From assembly GCF_008245005.1 (NCBI RefSeq), contig NZ_CP043427.1, positions 992,001-1,056,000 on the forward strand: DNA of 64,000 nucleotides. The letters run 5' to 3'. The DNA comes from Campylobacter sputorum subsp. sputorum (lineage in GTDB: Bacteria; Campylobacterota; Campylobacteria; Campylobacterales; Campylobacteraceae). The notes under the pieces are model-generated. The model did no database searches. It had not been told where the DNA came from and saw only the letters and a list, made by a program, of their open reading frames with translations. Below are positions 1 through 8,266 of this stretch, piece by piece (positions within the stretch are counted from its first letter, which is position 1; each line of letters begins with the position of its first letter). The position numbers and the translations under genes were made by a program.

Positions 1-2
1 GC

Positions 3-488
3 ACTAAAGCGCAAAACTTTGATAAAACACAGAAATTTAGCGAGTATTTTATGGCTATTAGAAAAGTATGTTTATATCTTGCTAATACGCTTAAAAATAT
101 GGAATTAATACATAAAAATATCTATTATTTTATAAACCACGATAATGAATTTATCAAGTCAAAATACGACTTGCTAAGGCTAAATTTAACAAAAACACTA
201 AAACTAACAAATGAAATTTTACTTAACGATAGTTTAGATGAAGCAAAAGAACATTTAATAGCATTAAAATCACTTAAAAAATCGCGCAACGATAACTCAT
301 TTGATGCTATAAATAATCTTTTAAATAATGAGAAAATAACCTCATCTATGGCAACTTCTCTAATGAATGACAGCTCGATAGCGTGGGATATAACAAAAGA
401 TTTTATAAAAATTTCAAAACTTATTTTACTAAATCAGGGCAAATTTGACCAAACCGAAGTAATTAAAATGTTAGATGAATTGAAATAA
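3..488 (+). CDS. Probable Na/Pi cotransporter family protein, C-terminal PhoU-like part (partial at left edge)
   Basis: The reading frame is open from base 3, so the gene starts outside the window; an internal ATG lies at 51. The visible 160 or so residues are helical and lysine-rich with no membrane segment (LYLANTLKNMELIHKNIYYF, DITKDFIKISKLILL). They resemble the cytoplasmic PhoU-like helical tail found after the membrane domain of NptA/YjbB-type Na/Pi cotransporters. The membrane domain would lie to the left and cannot be seen, so the assignment rests on the tail alone. The gene converges on the M16 peptidase gene, with a long hairpin between them. A free-standing PhoU-like protein is the alternative. 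Confidence 0.5.
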   Translation, partial: TKAQNFDKTQKFSEYFMAIRKVCLYLANTLKNMELIHKNIYYFINHDNEFIKSKYDLLRLNLTKTLKLTNEILLNDSLDEAKEHLIALKSLKKSRNDNSFDAINNLLNNEKITSSMATSLMNDSSIAWDITKDFIKISKLILLNQGKFDQTEVIKMLDELK

Positions 489-530
489 ATTTTTATAAAT
501 AAATTAATATTTTCAAATCATCTATCAATA

Positions 531-563
531 AAATTTATATTTATGCTAGATAAATATAAATTT
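531..563. terminator. Bidirectional hairpin terminator
   Basis: A perfect 14-bp inverted repeat (AAATTTATATTTAT / ATAAATATAAATTT) with a GCTAG loop lies between two convergent genes ending at 488 and 569. It is entirely A+T in the stem and is flanked by A/T runs, so it could act in both directions. Confidence 0.7.
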
Positions 564-568
564 AAAAA

Positions 569-3304
569 CTACTTTTTGGGAGAAAATATACCAACAAACA
601 TTTTATTTGTATCAAAAAGCTCATTTAATGCAGTTTTGATATCTTGCAAAGTTACCGAGTTTATGATTTTAGCCATATCATCGTAGCTTAAAATTTGTTC
701 ATCATTTATAACCGCTTGATTTATATGGTTTATTAAAAATGAAGATTTGTCCATATTTTTTTGAAGTGATATAATGGCTGATTTTTTATAATTTTGCAAA
801 TACACTTCATCAACAAACTCTTTTTGATATTTTTTTATAATATCTTTAGATTTTTCAACTATAAGTTTAGCATTATTTGGCGATGAAGAGTAGTTTATAA
901 TGCCAATAGATCTAGCATATGGCAGTTTATTTAAATCATAAGCTGCACTGATGGAGTAAACCTCGCTATCCTTTTCTCTTATATTTTCTCTTAAAATATT
1001 GCTTAATATACTTGAAGCTGCATCAAAAATGATATCTTTTTGTGGGCTAAATTTGATATCGTTGTTTGTAAATTTAATTTGAACCAAACTTCTTTCATCA
1101 TTAGATGAAAAATCTTCAAAAAAGCCATTTTTTACAGCTCTTATCCCATCATCTTTAATATTTGCAACACTTGTTTTTGTATCCATTGATCCGATATATT
1201 TGTTTATTAGCTCTTCAAATTTACTCTCACTCATATCGCCACTTACTATTAAGTTAAAATTATAAGGATTTGAGTAGTTAAATTTAATAAATTCTCTACC
1301 ATTATTTATATCAAATTTATTTATATCATCTGCATTCAAAAAGCTCTTTTTTTCGTTGTTGTTATAGTATTTTTGATTGTATTTTTTTAAAAAATTATAC
1401 ATTGGATTGGAGCTATTTTTATTTAATGCATCTAATGATTTTATTTTAAATCTTTTAGCAAACTCATCACTAAGTTTTGGCGATTTTATATCCAAAACAA
1501 GCATTTTTAACATATTTTCAAAATCATCTTTAGAGCTCTCCCCCTTGTATCCTCTTGAAGTTTCATTTATAAATTTATTCAAACTAAACATTTGTCCTTT
1601 TGTTATAACATTTATCTCAAAATCGCTGTATTTACCGACGCCGCTTCCATTTGATATATCTACGCTCATTGCAGGAAATTTAACACTCTCAAGGTTGCTA
1701 AAACCACCTTTTGAGCTAAAAATATATGTCATTTTGTTTTTTTGCTTCTCATTTGGCTTATAATAAACATTTATGCCATTTTCAAAACTATATTTTATAA
1801 CGCCGCTTTTATCAATCTTTTTATCTACAAATTTAACACTTTTTAACTCGCCAACATCCAAAGAATTTGGTAAATTTACAGAAAAATCAACTTTCATGGG
1901 TTTTATTTCTCTAATGGCTTTTATATTTTTCTCATCAAAATTAAACTTATCTTTTGTTAAAAACTCAACCATAACACCATTTTTTTCAACCATACCTTTA
2001 AATTTGGCATTTATTTCATCTAGCGTAATATCATTTAAAAGCTCTTTTGTTATCTCGTAATCATCTTTTGGAGAGAGAAAAATATCACCATTTTGAACGA
2101 AATTTAGTATATCCATCAAATACTCTTTTGAGCTTTGAGTTTGACTCTTTTTAAATTTCATCTCATTTAATGATAAAAAATCACTCTTTGCCGCTTCAAA
2201 ATACGATTTATCAAAACCATCTTTTTTAACTTTATTTATCAAAGAAAATATATTTTTTACTCCACCTATATAATCATTTGAAACAACTCTTTGAGTAAAA
2301 ACATTTAGTGATTTTTGATCAAAAAGATTATAATCATAAAAATAAATATCGTTTGTTATCAAGCCTTTTTGTGCTAAATTTGAACTCATTTGTGAAAAAA
2401 GCTTTGTAAAATACCTTTTTATAATATACTCTTTATAGCTATTTTTATCTTTTATTACATTTGCTTTCCCTTCAAAATACACTCTTATACTCTCATTTGT
2501 AACCTCACTATCATGTGAGTTAAAAACTACAAATTTATCCCAAAAACCCATACTTTTATCTACATTTGGAATTTCTTTAGTATTTTTAATATCTGAAAAA
2601 TTTTCACTTATAAGTTTTTTTACCTCATCAACATCAAAATCCCCAACTACTATCAAACTCATAAGCTTTGGCTGGTAATTTCTAGTATAAAACTCTCGCA
2701 TAATTTCAGGAGTTGCACTTTTTACAATATCCATTTTTCCTATAGGAAGCCTGTTTAAATATATGCTATCTTTATAAATATAAGGCATACTTTGTTTGAA
2801 AATACGCTCAGAGCTATCTTTTCTCATTCTATCTTCTTCTATAATGATGCCTTTTTCTTTTTGAAGTTCATCTTCGTTAAAAAGTGCATAATGAGCCATA
2901 TTTTCTAGCACTTTAAAACCGCTTTGTAAATTTTGTTTTGATGAATTTATCTCTAACTTATAAAAGGTATTATCAAAACTTGTTGCAGCATTTAAATCTG
3001 CACCAAATTTAACACCAAGTTTCTCAAGCTCACTTATAAGACTATTTTTATCAAAATCCTTTGTTCCATTAAACACCATATGTTCTACAAAGTGTGCGAG
3101 ACCTTGCTCGTTTTCTTTTTCATTTATAGATCCTGCTGCGACATTTAGATAAATAAGAGCTGAATTTTGCGGAGTTTTGTTCTGTTTTATATAGTAAGTA
3201 AGACCATTTTCAAGCTTACCAACTATCACAGAATTATCATTTTCTAGCTCACTAGAAAAAACCAAACTAAAAGAAAGCATTACAAACATAAAAAATCTAA
3301 TCAT
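569..3304 (-). CDS. M16 family zinc metallopeptidase (PqqL/pitrilysin-like), exported
   Basis: This 911-residue protein has an N-terminal hydrophobic signal sequence (residues 1-18, FFMFVMLSFSLVFSS), so it is probably periplasmic. The inverted zinc motif of M16 peptidases, HFVEH, is at residues 71-75 (zinc ligands H71 and H75, catalytic E74). The third ligand is expected in the IIIEEDRMR segment near residue 155. The length fits the two-lobed PqqL-type peptidases, in which a catalytic and an inactive M16 half are joined; the second half carries no second HxxEH. The family degrades peptides, and in enteric bacteria PqqL has been linked to processing of imported ferric peptides; its substrate here is unknown. 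It appears monocistronic, with an AT-rich promoter region at 3305-3402. Confidence 0.85.
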   Translation of the reverse strand: MIRFFMFVMLSFSLVFSSELENDNSVIVGKLENGLTYYIKQNKTPQNSALIYLNVAAGSINEKENEQGLAHFVEHMVFNGTKDFDKNSLISELEKLGVKFGADLNAATSFDNTFYKLEINSSKQNLQSGFKVLENMAHYALFNEDELQKEKGIIIEEDRMRKDSSERIFKQSMPYIYKDSIYLNRLPIGKMDIVKSATPEIMREFYTRNYQPKLMSLIVVGDFDVDEVKKLISENFSDIKNTKEIPNVDKSMGFWDKFVVFNSHDSEVTNESIRVYFEGKANVIKDKNSYKEYIIKRYFTKLFSQMSSNLAQKGLITNDIYFYDYNLFDQKSLNVFTQRVVSNDYIGGVKNIFSLINKVKKDGFDKSYFEAAKSDFLSLNEMKFKKSQTQSSKEYLMDILNFVQNGDIFLSPKDDYEITKELLNDITLDEINAKFKGMVEKNGVMVEFLTKDKFNFDEKNIKAIREIKPMKVDFSVNLPNSLDVGELKSVKFVDKKIDKSGVIKYSFENGINVYYKPNEKQKNKMTYIFSSKGGFSNLESVKFPAMSVDISNGSGVGKYSDFEINVITKGQMFSLNKFINETSRGYKGESSKDDFENMLKMLVLDIKSPKLSDEFAKRFKIKSLDALNKNSSNPMYNFLKKYNQKYYNNNEKKSFLNADDINKFDINNGREFIKFNYSNPYNFNLIVSGDMSESKFEELINKYIGSMDTKTSVANIKDDGIRAVKNGFFEDFSSNDERSLVQIKFTNNDIKFSPQKDIIFDAASSILSNILRENIREKDSEVYSISAAYDLNKLPYARSIGIINYSSSPNNAKLIVEKSKDIIKKYQKEFVDEVYLQNYKKSAIISLQKNMDKSSFLINHINQAVINDEQILSYDDMAKIINSVTLQDIKTALNELFDTNKMFVGIFSPKK

Positions 3305-3402
3305 ATCTAACCTTTTTTATTTTGATTATATATTTAGATTTTCTATAAAAAATAAATGTAAATTTAAATATAATTCTTTTAATTAAAAAATTATAAAAAT
3401 TT

Positions 3403-4197
3403 CTAAATATTTAAATTATTTTTGTTTAATTTCATTATATTTTTATATAAATTATTAAAAATTTCAATATTTTCTTTACTGCTAGAGACATTTTCCAATT
3501 TGTTTTTTAAATCTTCATAATCAAAATTTAAAAATTCATCAAAAAATCTCTTACCTCTATAAATACTCAAATTCTCATCCAAATAGATATTTCCTTTCAT
3601 CTTTTTATTGTTAAAATAAAATAAAATTGGCTTTATATCTTGGTTTAATTCTCTTACTAAATAAGCATAAGTTTTTATAAATTTTCTATTTATATCCATA
3701 AATTTACCAGTATCGTGATCGTCATTATATTTAATTTCAAGATAGTAAATTTTGTTATTTTTATCTTTAAAAAGCAAATCAATATCGTGTCTTAAATTAA
3801 TAGTTTCAATACTTTTATCATTTAAAATTTGATATTGTAAAGTCCGAAATTCTTTTAAAATATCAAAATTAGTTTTAGTCTGTGCGTTTGTGATGTAAGT
3901 ATCAATCAAATTGTCTATTTTATTTGAGATTTTAAAATTATTACTTTTTTTACCACTATATTTTGTTAAAATTTCATAACCACTATTTTTTACAAGACCA
4001 CACATTAACTCTTCTATAAAATTTCCAAATTGAATATTCATACTTTGTAATATTCCACCCAAAACTCTATACTCAAAAGGTATAAAATGAAGCTTATTTT
4101 TATGTTTATTTATGATAACTTTAAATTTTTTGTCACTAGTTGAATTTTTTATTAATTTTTTTATAGAACTTAATAAAATATCATCCAAATTTAACAT
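3403..4197 (-). CDS. Type II restriction endonuclease, HinfI-like (predicted GANTC)
   Basis: This 264-residue protein is close in size to R.HinfI (262). It has a PD-(D/E)XK-type core: acidic residues in HDIDLLF (D138, D140), then YYLEIKYND with E154 and K156. The start codon overlaps the stop of the upstream methyltransferase gene by 7 bp, so the pair is translated as one operon with the methyltransferase first. The GANTC specificity is inferred mainly from the partner, which closely resembles M.HinfI. The enzyme would cut unmodified incoming DNA. No frameshift or missing core residue is visible, so the system looks intact. I recognise the endonuclease by context and core motif rather than by a full remembered alignment. 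Confidence 0.75.
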   Translation of the reverse strand: MLNLDDILLSSIKKLIKNSTSDKKFKVIINKHKNKLHFIPFEYRVLGGILQSMNIQFGNFIEELMCGLVKNSGYEILTKYSGKKSNNFKISNKIDNLIDTYITNAQTKTNFDILKEFRTLQYQILNDKSIETINLRHDIDLLFKDKNNKIYYLEIKYNDDHDTGKFMDINRKFIKTYAYLVRELNQDIKPILFYFNNKKMKGNIYLDENLSIYRGKRFFDEFLNFDYEDLKNKLENVSSSKENIEIFNNLYKNIMKLNKNNLNI

Positions 4198-5258
4198 CTA
4201 AATTCCCTTTCATACTTATATCTTAATTCATCAATACTTACTAACTTTTCATTTTCTAAAATGTAAAAATAAGACCAACCATTACAATTGCTTCTATTTA
4301 AATGTTTTGCTGCCATTTTATGTATACTTAAAATTTCACTTTTATCATTAACTTTATCTCCAAACAAAGTGCAAATAAATTCACGATTTTTATTATAAAA
4401 TTTTTCATTTTCCTTCAAAAAGCCAACTTTTAGAAGTTCTTTTAAACTAACACGAGGCGGTTTTACTTCTAGTTTTCCAAGACTTATATCATTAATCTCT
4501 TTTTTTACATTTGAGATTCTATTTTTTGAAGCTTTTACATAAATTTCATCTTTCTCAATCCCAATATAATGTCTATCAAATTTTTTAGCAATTACACCAG
4601 TAGTCCCTGTCCCAAAAAATGGATCTAAAATTATATCACCTGGTTTTGAGCTTGATAGTATTATTTTTTCTAGTAATTTTTCTGGTTTTTGTGTTGAGTG
4701 AAGCTTTTTACCATCAATACCCTTTAATCTTTCATTGCCAATGCAAAGACCTATATCCCAAACGCTTTTTTCTTGTTTATCGTTGTTTAAATGCTTCATT
4801 GTTTTATAGTTAAAAGTATAAGTTGAGTTTTTACTTTTTGAACACCACAGCAAAGTTTCATGAGAATTGCAAAATCTAGTCCCTCGAAAATTTGGCACAG
4901 GATTTGTTTTTGACCAAATAACATCGTTTAAAATCCAAAATCCCAAATTTTGCATTATATATCCCAATCTATAAATATTTTGAAACGAGCCAATAACCCA
5001 TATAGAGCCATTTTTCTTTAATACCCTTTTACACTCTTTTAGCCAACTAGTACAAAACTCATCATAGTGCTCAAAATCATTAAATTTATCCCATTCATCA
5101 TCTACACCACTAAATACTTCTCCATTATTTCGTAAAAGCTCGCCATCTGTTTGCATAAAATACGGCGGATCAGCAAATATCAAATCCACATAATTTGAAG
5201 GTATTGTTTTTAAAATTTCAATACAATCTCCACAAATTACATTATCTTTTTGTAACAA
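4191..5258 (-). CDS. Adenine-N6 DNA methyltransferase, M.HinfI/CcrM-like (predicted GANTC)
   Basis: This is a beta-class N6-adenine methyltransferase of 355 residues, like M.HinfI (359). The catalytic DPPY is at residues 30-33 and the AdoMet-binding DPFFGTGTTG at 212-221, giving the beta-class order. Long blocks match what I remember of M.HinfI: VDLIFADPPYFMQT, FSGVDDEWDKFNDF, SIWVIGSFQNIYR, TNPVPNF and HSTQKPE. The C-terminal part (LSIHKMAAKHLN, NGWSYFYI) corresponds to the extra domain of the HinfI/CcrM group. Translation starts at a TTG at 5258, preceded by AAGGAAAGG seven bases upstream. It should methylate the adenine of GANTC and protect against the endonuclease encoded just downstream. 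Confidence 0.88.
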   Translation of the reverse strand: MLQKDNVICGDCIEILKTIPSNYVDLIFADPPYFMQTDGELLRNNGEVFSGVDDEWDKFNDFEHYDEFCTSWLKECKRVLKKNGSIWVIGSFQNIYRLGYIMQNLGFWILNDVIWSKTNPVPNFRGTRFCNSHETLLWCSKSKNSTYTFNYKTMKHLNNDKQEKSVWDIGLCIGNERLKGIDGKKLHSTQKPEKLLEKIILSSSKPGDIILDPFFGTGTTGVIAKKFDRHYIGIEKDEIYVKASKNRISNVKKEINDISLGKLEVKPPRVSLKELLKVGFLKENEKFYNKNREFICTLFGDKVNDKSEILSIHKMAAKHLNRSNCNGWSYFYILENEKLVSIDELRYKYEREFRC

Positions 5259-5340
5259 ATTTTAACCTTTCCTTAAATTTATAATTATTACACATCATAA
5301 ATTTATAAAATATAATTTTACTTATTTATAATTTTAAAAT

Positions 5341-6509
5341 TTAGATATTTTTGAAAAATCCTCTTAGATTATCCAGTATAAAATCCCATTTTCGCTCTAT
5401 TAAAATTTTCATTATATGACCAAAATACCCACTTACTTTAAAGCCCAAAACCTCTCCAAGTGCATAATCATCTCCTATAGAACAAACACTTCCAAGAGAT
5501 TTAAAACTAAATTTCTCAATATCTTTTTCTCCATTTAATTTAGCTTGGATACTTTTAGCTACATATTTCCCCATTTTAAGGCTTATTTGTGCACTTTGTA
5601 TATGAGGTTTAGAGTTTTTTAAAATAAAAGCAGAACTATCGCCTATAGCATAAACATTTTTTTCAAAACCTATAGGATTAAGAAACTCATCTACTTCTAT
5701 TCTTGTTCTAATCTGCTTGAAATCCAAATTTTTAATCAAATCATTTCCCCTAGTTCCAGCAGTCCAAATAATCGTATTTGCTTTAATTTCTCCTAAATTT
5801 TCTACAACTATGCTATCATTTGAAACAGATAGTATTTTTGAGTTTAAATACACTTTTACACCCATACGCTCAAGTTTTCTTTTTGCCATATCCCTAAGTT
5901 TTTCATCATAAATTGGCAGTATGTAAGGAAGTGCTTCAACAATGCATATATTAAGCTCATTTTCATCTACATTTATTTTTTTTGCATATTTTTTAAGCTC
6001 ATTTAACAAAGAACCAGCAAGCTCAACGCCGCTTAATCCAGCGCCACAAATTATAAAACTTAAATCTTTTTTATCGTTTGTAAATTTATAATTATCAAGT
6101 TTTTGATATATATCTTTTTTTATCTCCAAAGCCTCTTCATAGCTACTTAAAGAGGGAAGTTTTTTTACGCCTTGGATACCAAAATCTTCTATACTGTAAC
6201 CAAGTGCTATAACTAGATAATCAAACTTATACTCGCCATTTTTTGTTACAACTTTATCTTTTTTGATATCAACTACACTATCTACAACCAAATTTATCTT
6301 TTCGTCTATCACATCTTTTAGATTATAAATCGCCCTACTATCACATTCTCCACTTGCAACCTTATGCAAAAGTGCACTATGATAATGATATGAATTTGTA
6401 TTTATTAGTGTTATTTCGCAATTGTTAATACTTTTATAGCTGTCAAATTTTTTAAAAAAGATAACCCAGCATACCCAGCACCCAAAACTAAAATTTTATT
6501 TTTATACAC
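5341..6509 (-). pseudogene. NDH-2-type NADH:quinone dehydrogenase, broken by a frameshift near its N-terminus
   Basis: The long downstream frame (5341-6369, 342 residues) has a C-terminal NDH-2 pattern: an NAD-binding core with FIICGAGLSGVELAG and the FAD-binding NVYAIGDSSAF. The FAD-binding N-terminus is in another frame. From a GTG at 6509 (AAGGAG seven bases before it) one reads YKNKILVLGAGYAGLSFLK, which then stops. Adding one base at the T6A6 junction (6448-6459) joins it to SYKSINNCEITLINTNSYHY and then HSALLHKVASGE. The whole gene would code about 390 residues, normal for the family. The break is a single-base loss in a homopolymer, so it may be an assembly error, a slippage variant or real decay. 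NDH-2 oxidises NADH and passes electrons to quinone without pumping protons. Confidence 0.85.
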
Positions 6510-6536
6510 CCAAAAACTCCTTTAAATGATAAGTAA

Positions 6537-6542
6537 ATTATA
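6537..6542 (-). promoter_or_regulatory. -10 box of the NDH-2-like gene
   Basis: TATAAT on the minus strand, 27 bases before the GTG start, in an AT-rich divergent intergenic region shared with murC. No clear -35 is seen, as is usual for Campylobacter sigma-70 promoters. Confidence 0.5.
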
Positions 6543-6583
6543 TCACACTAAATTTAAAGATAAAACATTAAGTCATTTTTGGT

Positions 6584-6589
6584 TACAAT
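6584..6589 (+). promoter_or_regulatory. Candidate -10 box of murC
   Basis: TACAAT lies 28 bases upstream of the chosen murC ATG. Since transcription would begin near 6596, it supports the start at 6618 rather than an upstream in-frame GTG at 6579. Confidence 0.4.
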
Positions 6590-6617
6590 TATTGCCAAAA
6601 AAGTTTTAGGAAATTTT

Positions 6618-7925
6618 ATGCAAAAAGTTCATTTTATAGGCATAGGCGGTATCGGAATTTCTGCAATTGCTAGATTTTTAAAAGAAAAAAATTTTATAAT
6701 AAGCGGTTCAGATATTAAAGAAACACAAACTATAATAGATTTAAGAAACGAAGGAATTCGCGTTATAACGCCCCATAGTGCTGATATCATACAAGATCAA
6801 GATATGGTAGTTTATTCAGCTGCTATAAAACCTGAAAATACAGAACTAATCGCAGCCAAAGAAAAAGGCATAAAATGTCTATCAAGAAAAGAGATATTAC
6901 CATTTATACTAAATGATAAAAGAGTTTTTTCGGTTGCTGGAGCACACGGCAAAAGCACAACTTCTTCAATGCTTGCAAGTTTAGTTGATGGCTCTGTTAT
7001 AATTGGTGCTATATCAAAGCAATTTGGCTCAAATATGAAATATTTTGAAAGCGAAAATGTCATTTTTGAAGCAGATGAAAGCGATAGTAGTTTTTTAAAC
7101 TCAAACCCGTATTTAGCAGTTGTAACAAATGCTGAGCCTGAGCATATGGAGCATTACGATTATGATTTGGATAAATTTTACGCAGCTTATACTGGTTTTT
7201 TACAAAGAGCAAAAGTTAGAGTGATAAATGCTGAAGATGAGTTTTTATCTACGCTAAAAATGGACTGCATAAAACTATATCCAAGTAAAGATATAACGGA
7301 TTCAAAAATGGTTTTAAGAAATTACGAACCATACATGAGTTTTAATCTTAAAAATTTAGGCACATTTGAAGTTTTTGGCATAGGGGAACATATCGCTATA
7401 GATGCTTCCCTTGCCATACTTGCAGCAAACTGCGAAGTTGGGCTTGAGAGCATAAGAGAAAATTTAGCCAAATACAAAGGCATAAAAAAGCGTTTTGATA
7501 TACTAAAAGCCAGTAAAGACTTTATTTTAATAGATGATTATGGTCATCATCCAACTGAGATAAAAGCAACTCTAAAAAGTGCAAAAGAGTATGCTAATAT
7601 GCTTGGAATTTCTCAAATAACCGTTATTTGGCAGCCGCATAGATTTACAAGATTAAAAGCAAATTTACAAAGCTTTAAAACATGCTTTGAAGGAGTGGAT
7701 GATATCGTGATACTTCCTGTTTATTCAGGCGGAGAAGCCGATAATGGAATAAATTTAAAAAAAGAATTTAAAGAATTAAGACCAAATTTTGCAAAAAGAG
7801 TTTTTAATGAAGATGGAGCTATAACTTTTAATGATGAATTTGATGTAAAACACCGAATGGATGAAGGCTTGGTAATAGGCTTTGGAGCTGGTGATATAAC
7901 TTACCAATTAAGAGGAGAAATATGA
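6618..7925 (+). CDS. murC: UDP-N-acetylmuramate--L-alanine ligase
   Basis: MurC adds L-alanine to UDP-MurNAc in the cytoplasm, the first amino-acid step of peptidoglycan precursor synthesis. Features are an N-terminal UDP-binding Rossmann segment (GIGGIG, residues 8-13), the ATP-binding AHGKSTT near residue 109, the Mur ligase segment EADESDSSFL and the C-terminal DDYGHHPTEI. The length of 435 residues is typical. I chose the ATG at 6618, which has TTAGGA just before it; the extra N-terminal residues of the longer frame do not fit the family. Its stop overlaps the start of the next gene by 4 bp, so murC, the small membrane protein and mutS2 form a coupled operon. Confidence 0.95.
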   Translation: MQKVHFIGIGGIGISAIARFLKEKNFIISGSDIKETQTIIDLRNEGIRVITPHSADIIQDQDMVVYSAAIKPENTELIAAKEKGIKCLSRKEILPFILNDKRVFSVAGAHGKSTTSSMLASLVDGSVIIGAISKQFGSNMKYFESENVIFEADESDSSFLNSNPYLAVVTNAEPEHMEHYDYDLDKFYAAYTGFLQRAKVRVINAEDEFLSTLKMDCIKLYPSKDITDSKMVLRNYEPYMSFNLKNLGTFEVFGIGEHIAIDASLAILAANCEVGLESIRENLAKYKGIKKRFDILKASKDFILIDDYGHHPTEIKATLKSAKEYANMLGISQITVIWQPHRFTRLKANLQSFKTCFEGVDDIVILPVYSGGEADNGINLKKEFKELRPNFAKRVFNEDGAITFNDEFDVKHRMDEGLVIGFGAGDITYQLRGEI

Positions 7926-8266
7926 GATTTATCTTAATTTTAATTATTATAGTAGTTGCCATAATTATTTATAGCATAAACGATGAAAAACTTAGCAAAA
8001 AATCAAAACTTATCTCAACGCTAGTTGTGTTTTTTATCTGCATTTGTATATTTATATATGAGAGCAAAATTTCAACTATCAGCAAAGAAAAAACGAGTTT
8101 AGTTACGCAATTTAACCAAGGTAAAATTTTAAAATGTGGGATTTATGATGTAAATAAAAGCGGTTTTAACTACGAGTTTGGAACTTCGACATTCATACCA
8201 AAAAATGAGTTTGTAAATTTAAAAGGCGTGATTATAAATATCAAGGATTGCAAAATAGATGAATGA
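7922..8266 (+). CDS. Small membrane protein of unknown function between murC and mutS2
   Basis: This 114-residue protein has two hydrophobic segments (about residues 3-20 and 34-50) and then a basic, soluble tail of about 60 residues with two cysteines (KCGIYD, KDCKID). I do not recognise a family. It starts at an ATG overlapping the murC stop by 4 bp, and its end overlaps mutS2 by 8 bp. Translational coupling suggests expression with murC, but the neighbours do not indicate a function because mutS2 is unrelated to cell-wall synthesis. Confidence 0.75.
   Translation: MRFILILIIIVVAIIIYSINDEKLSKKSKLISTLVVFFICICIFIYESKISTISKEKTSLVTQFNQGKILKCGIYDVNKSGFNYEFGTSTFIPKNEFVNLKGVIINIKDCKIDE

Noticed and set aside
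1377-1763. Plus-strand 128-residue open frame
   Set aside because: It lies wholly antisense to the M16 peptidase gene; the composition (Phe/Leu/Ser-rich) is that of a complementary-strand shadow.
4191-4197. Overlap of the methyltransferase stop and endonuclease start as a sign of a fused gene
   Set aside because: It is a normal 7-bp overlap between two complete genes; both match the expected single-gene lengths.
6579-6617. Longer N-terminus for MurC from an upstream GTG
   Set aside because: The extra residues do not fit the family, and the TACAAT box overlaps this region; the ATG at 6618 has a proper ribosome-binding site.
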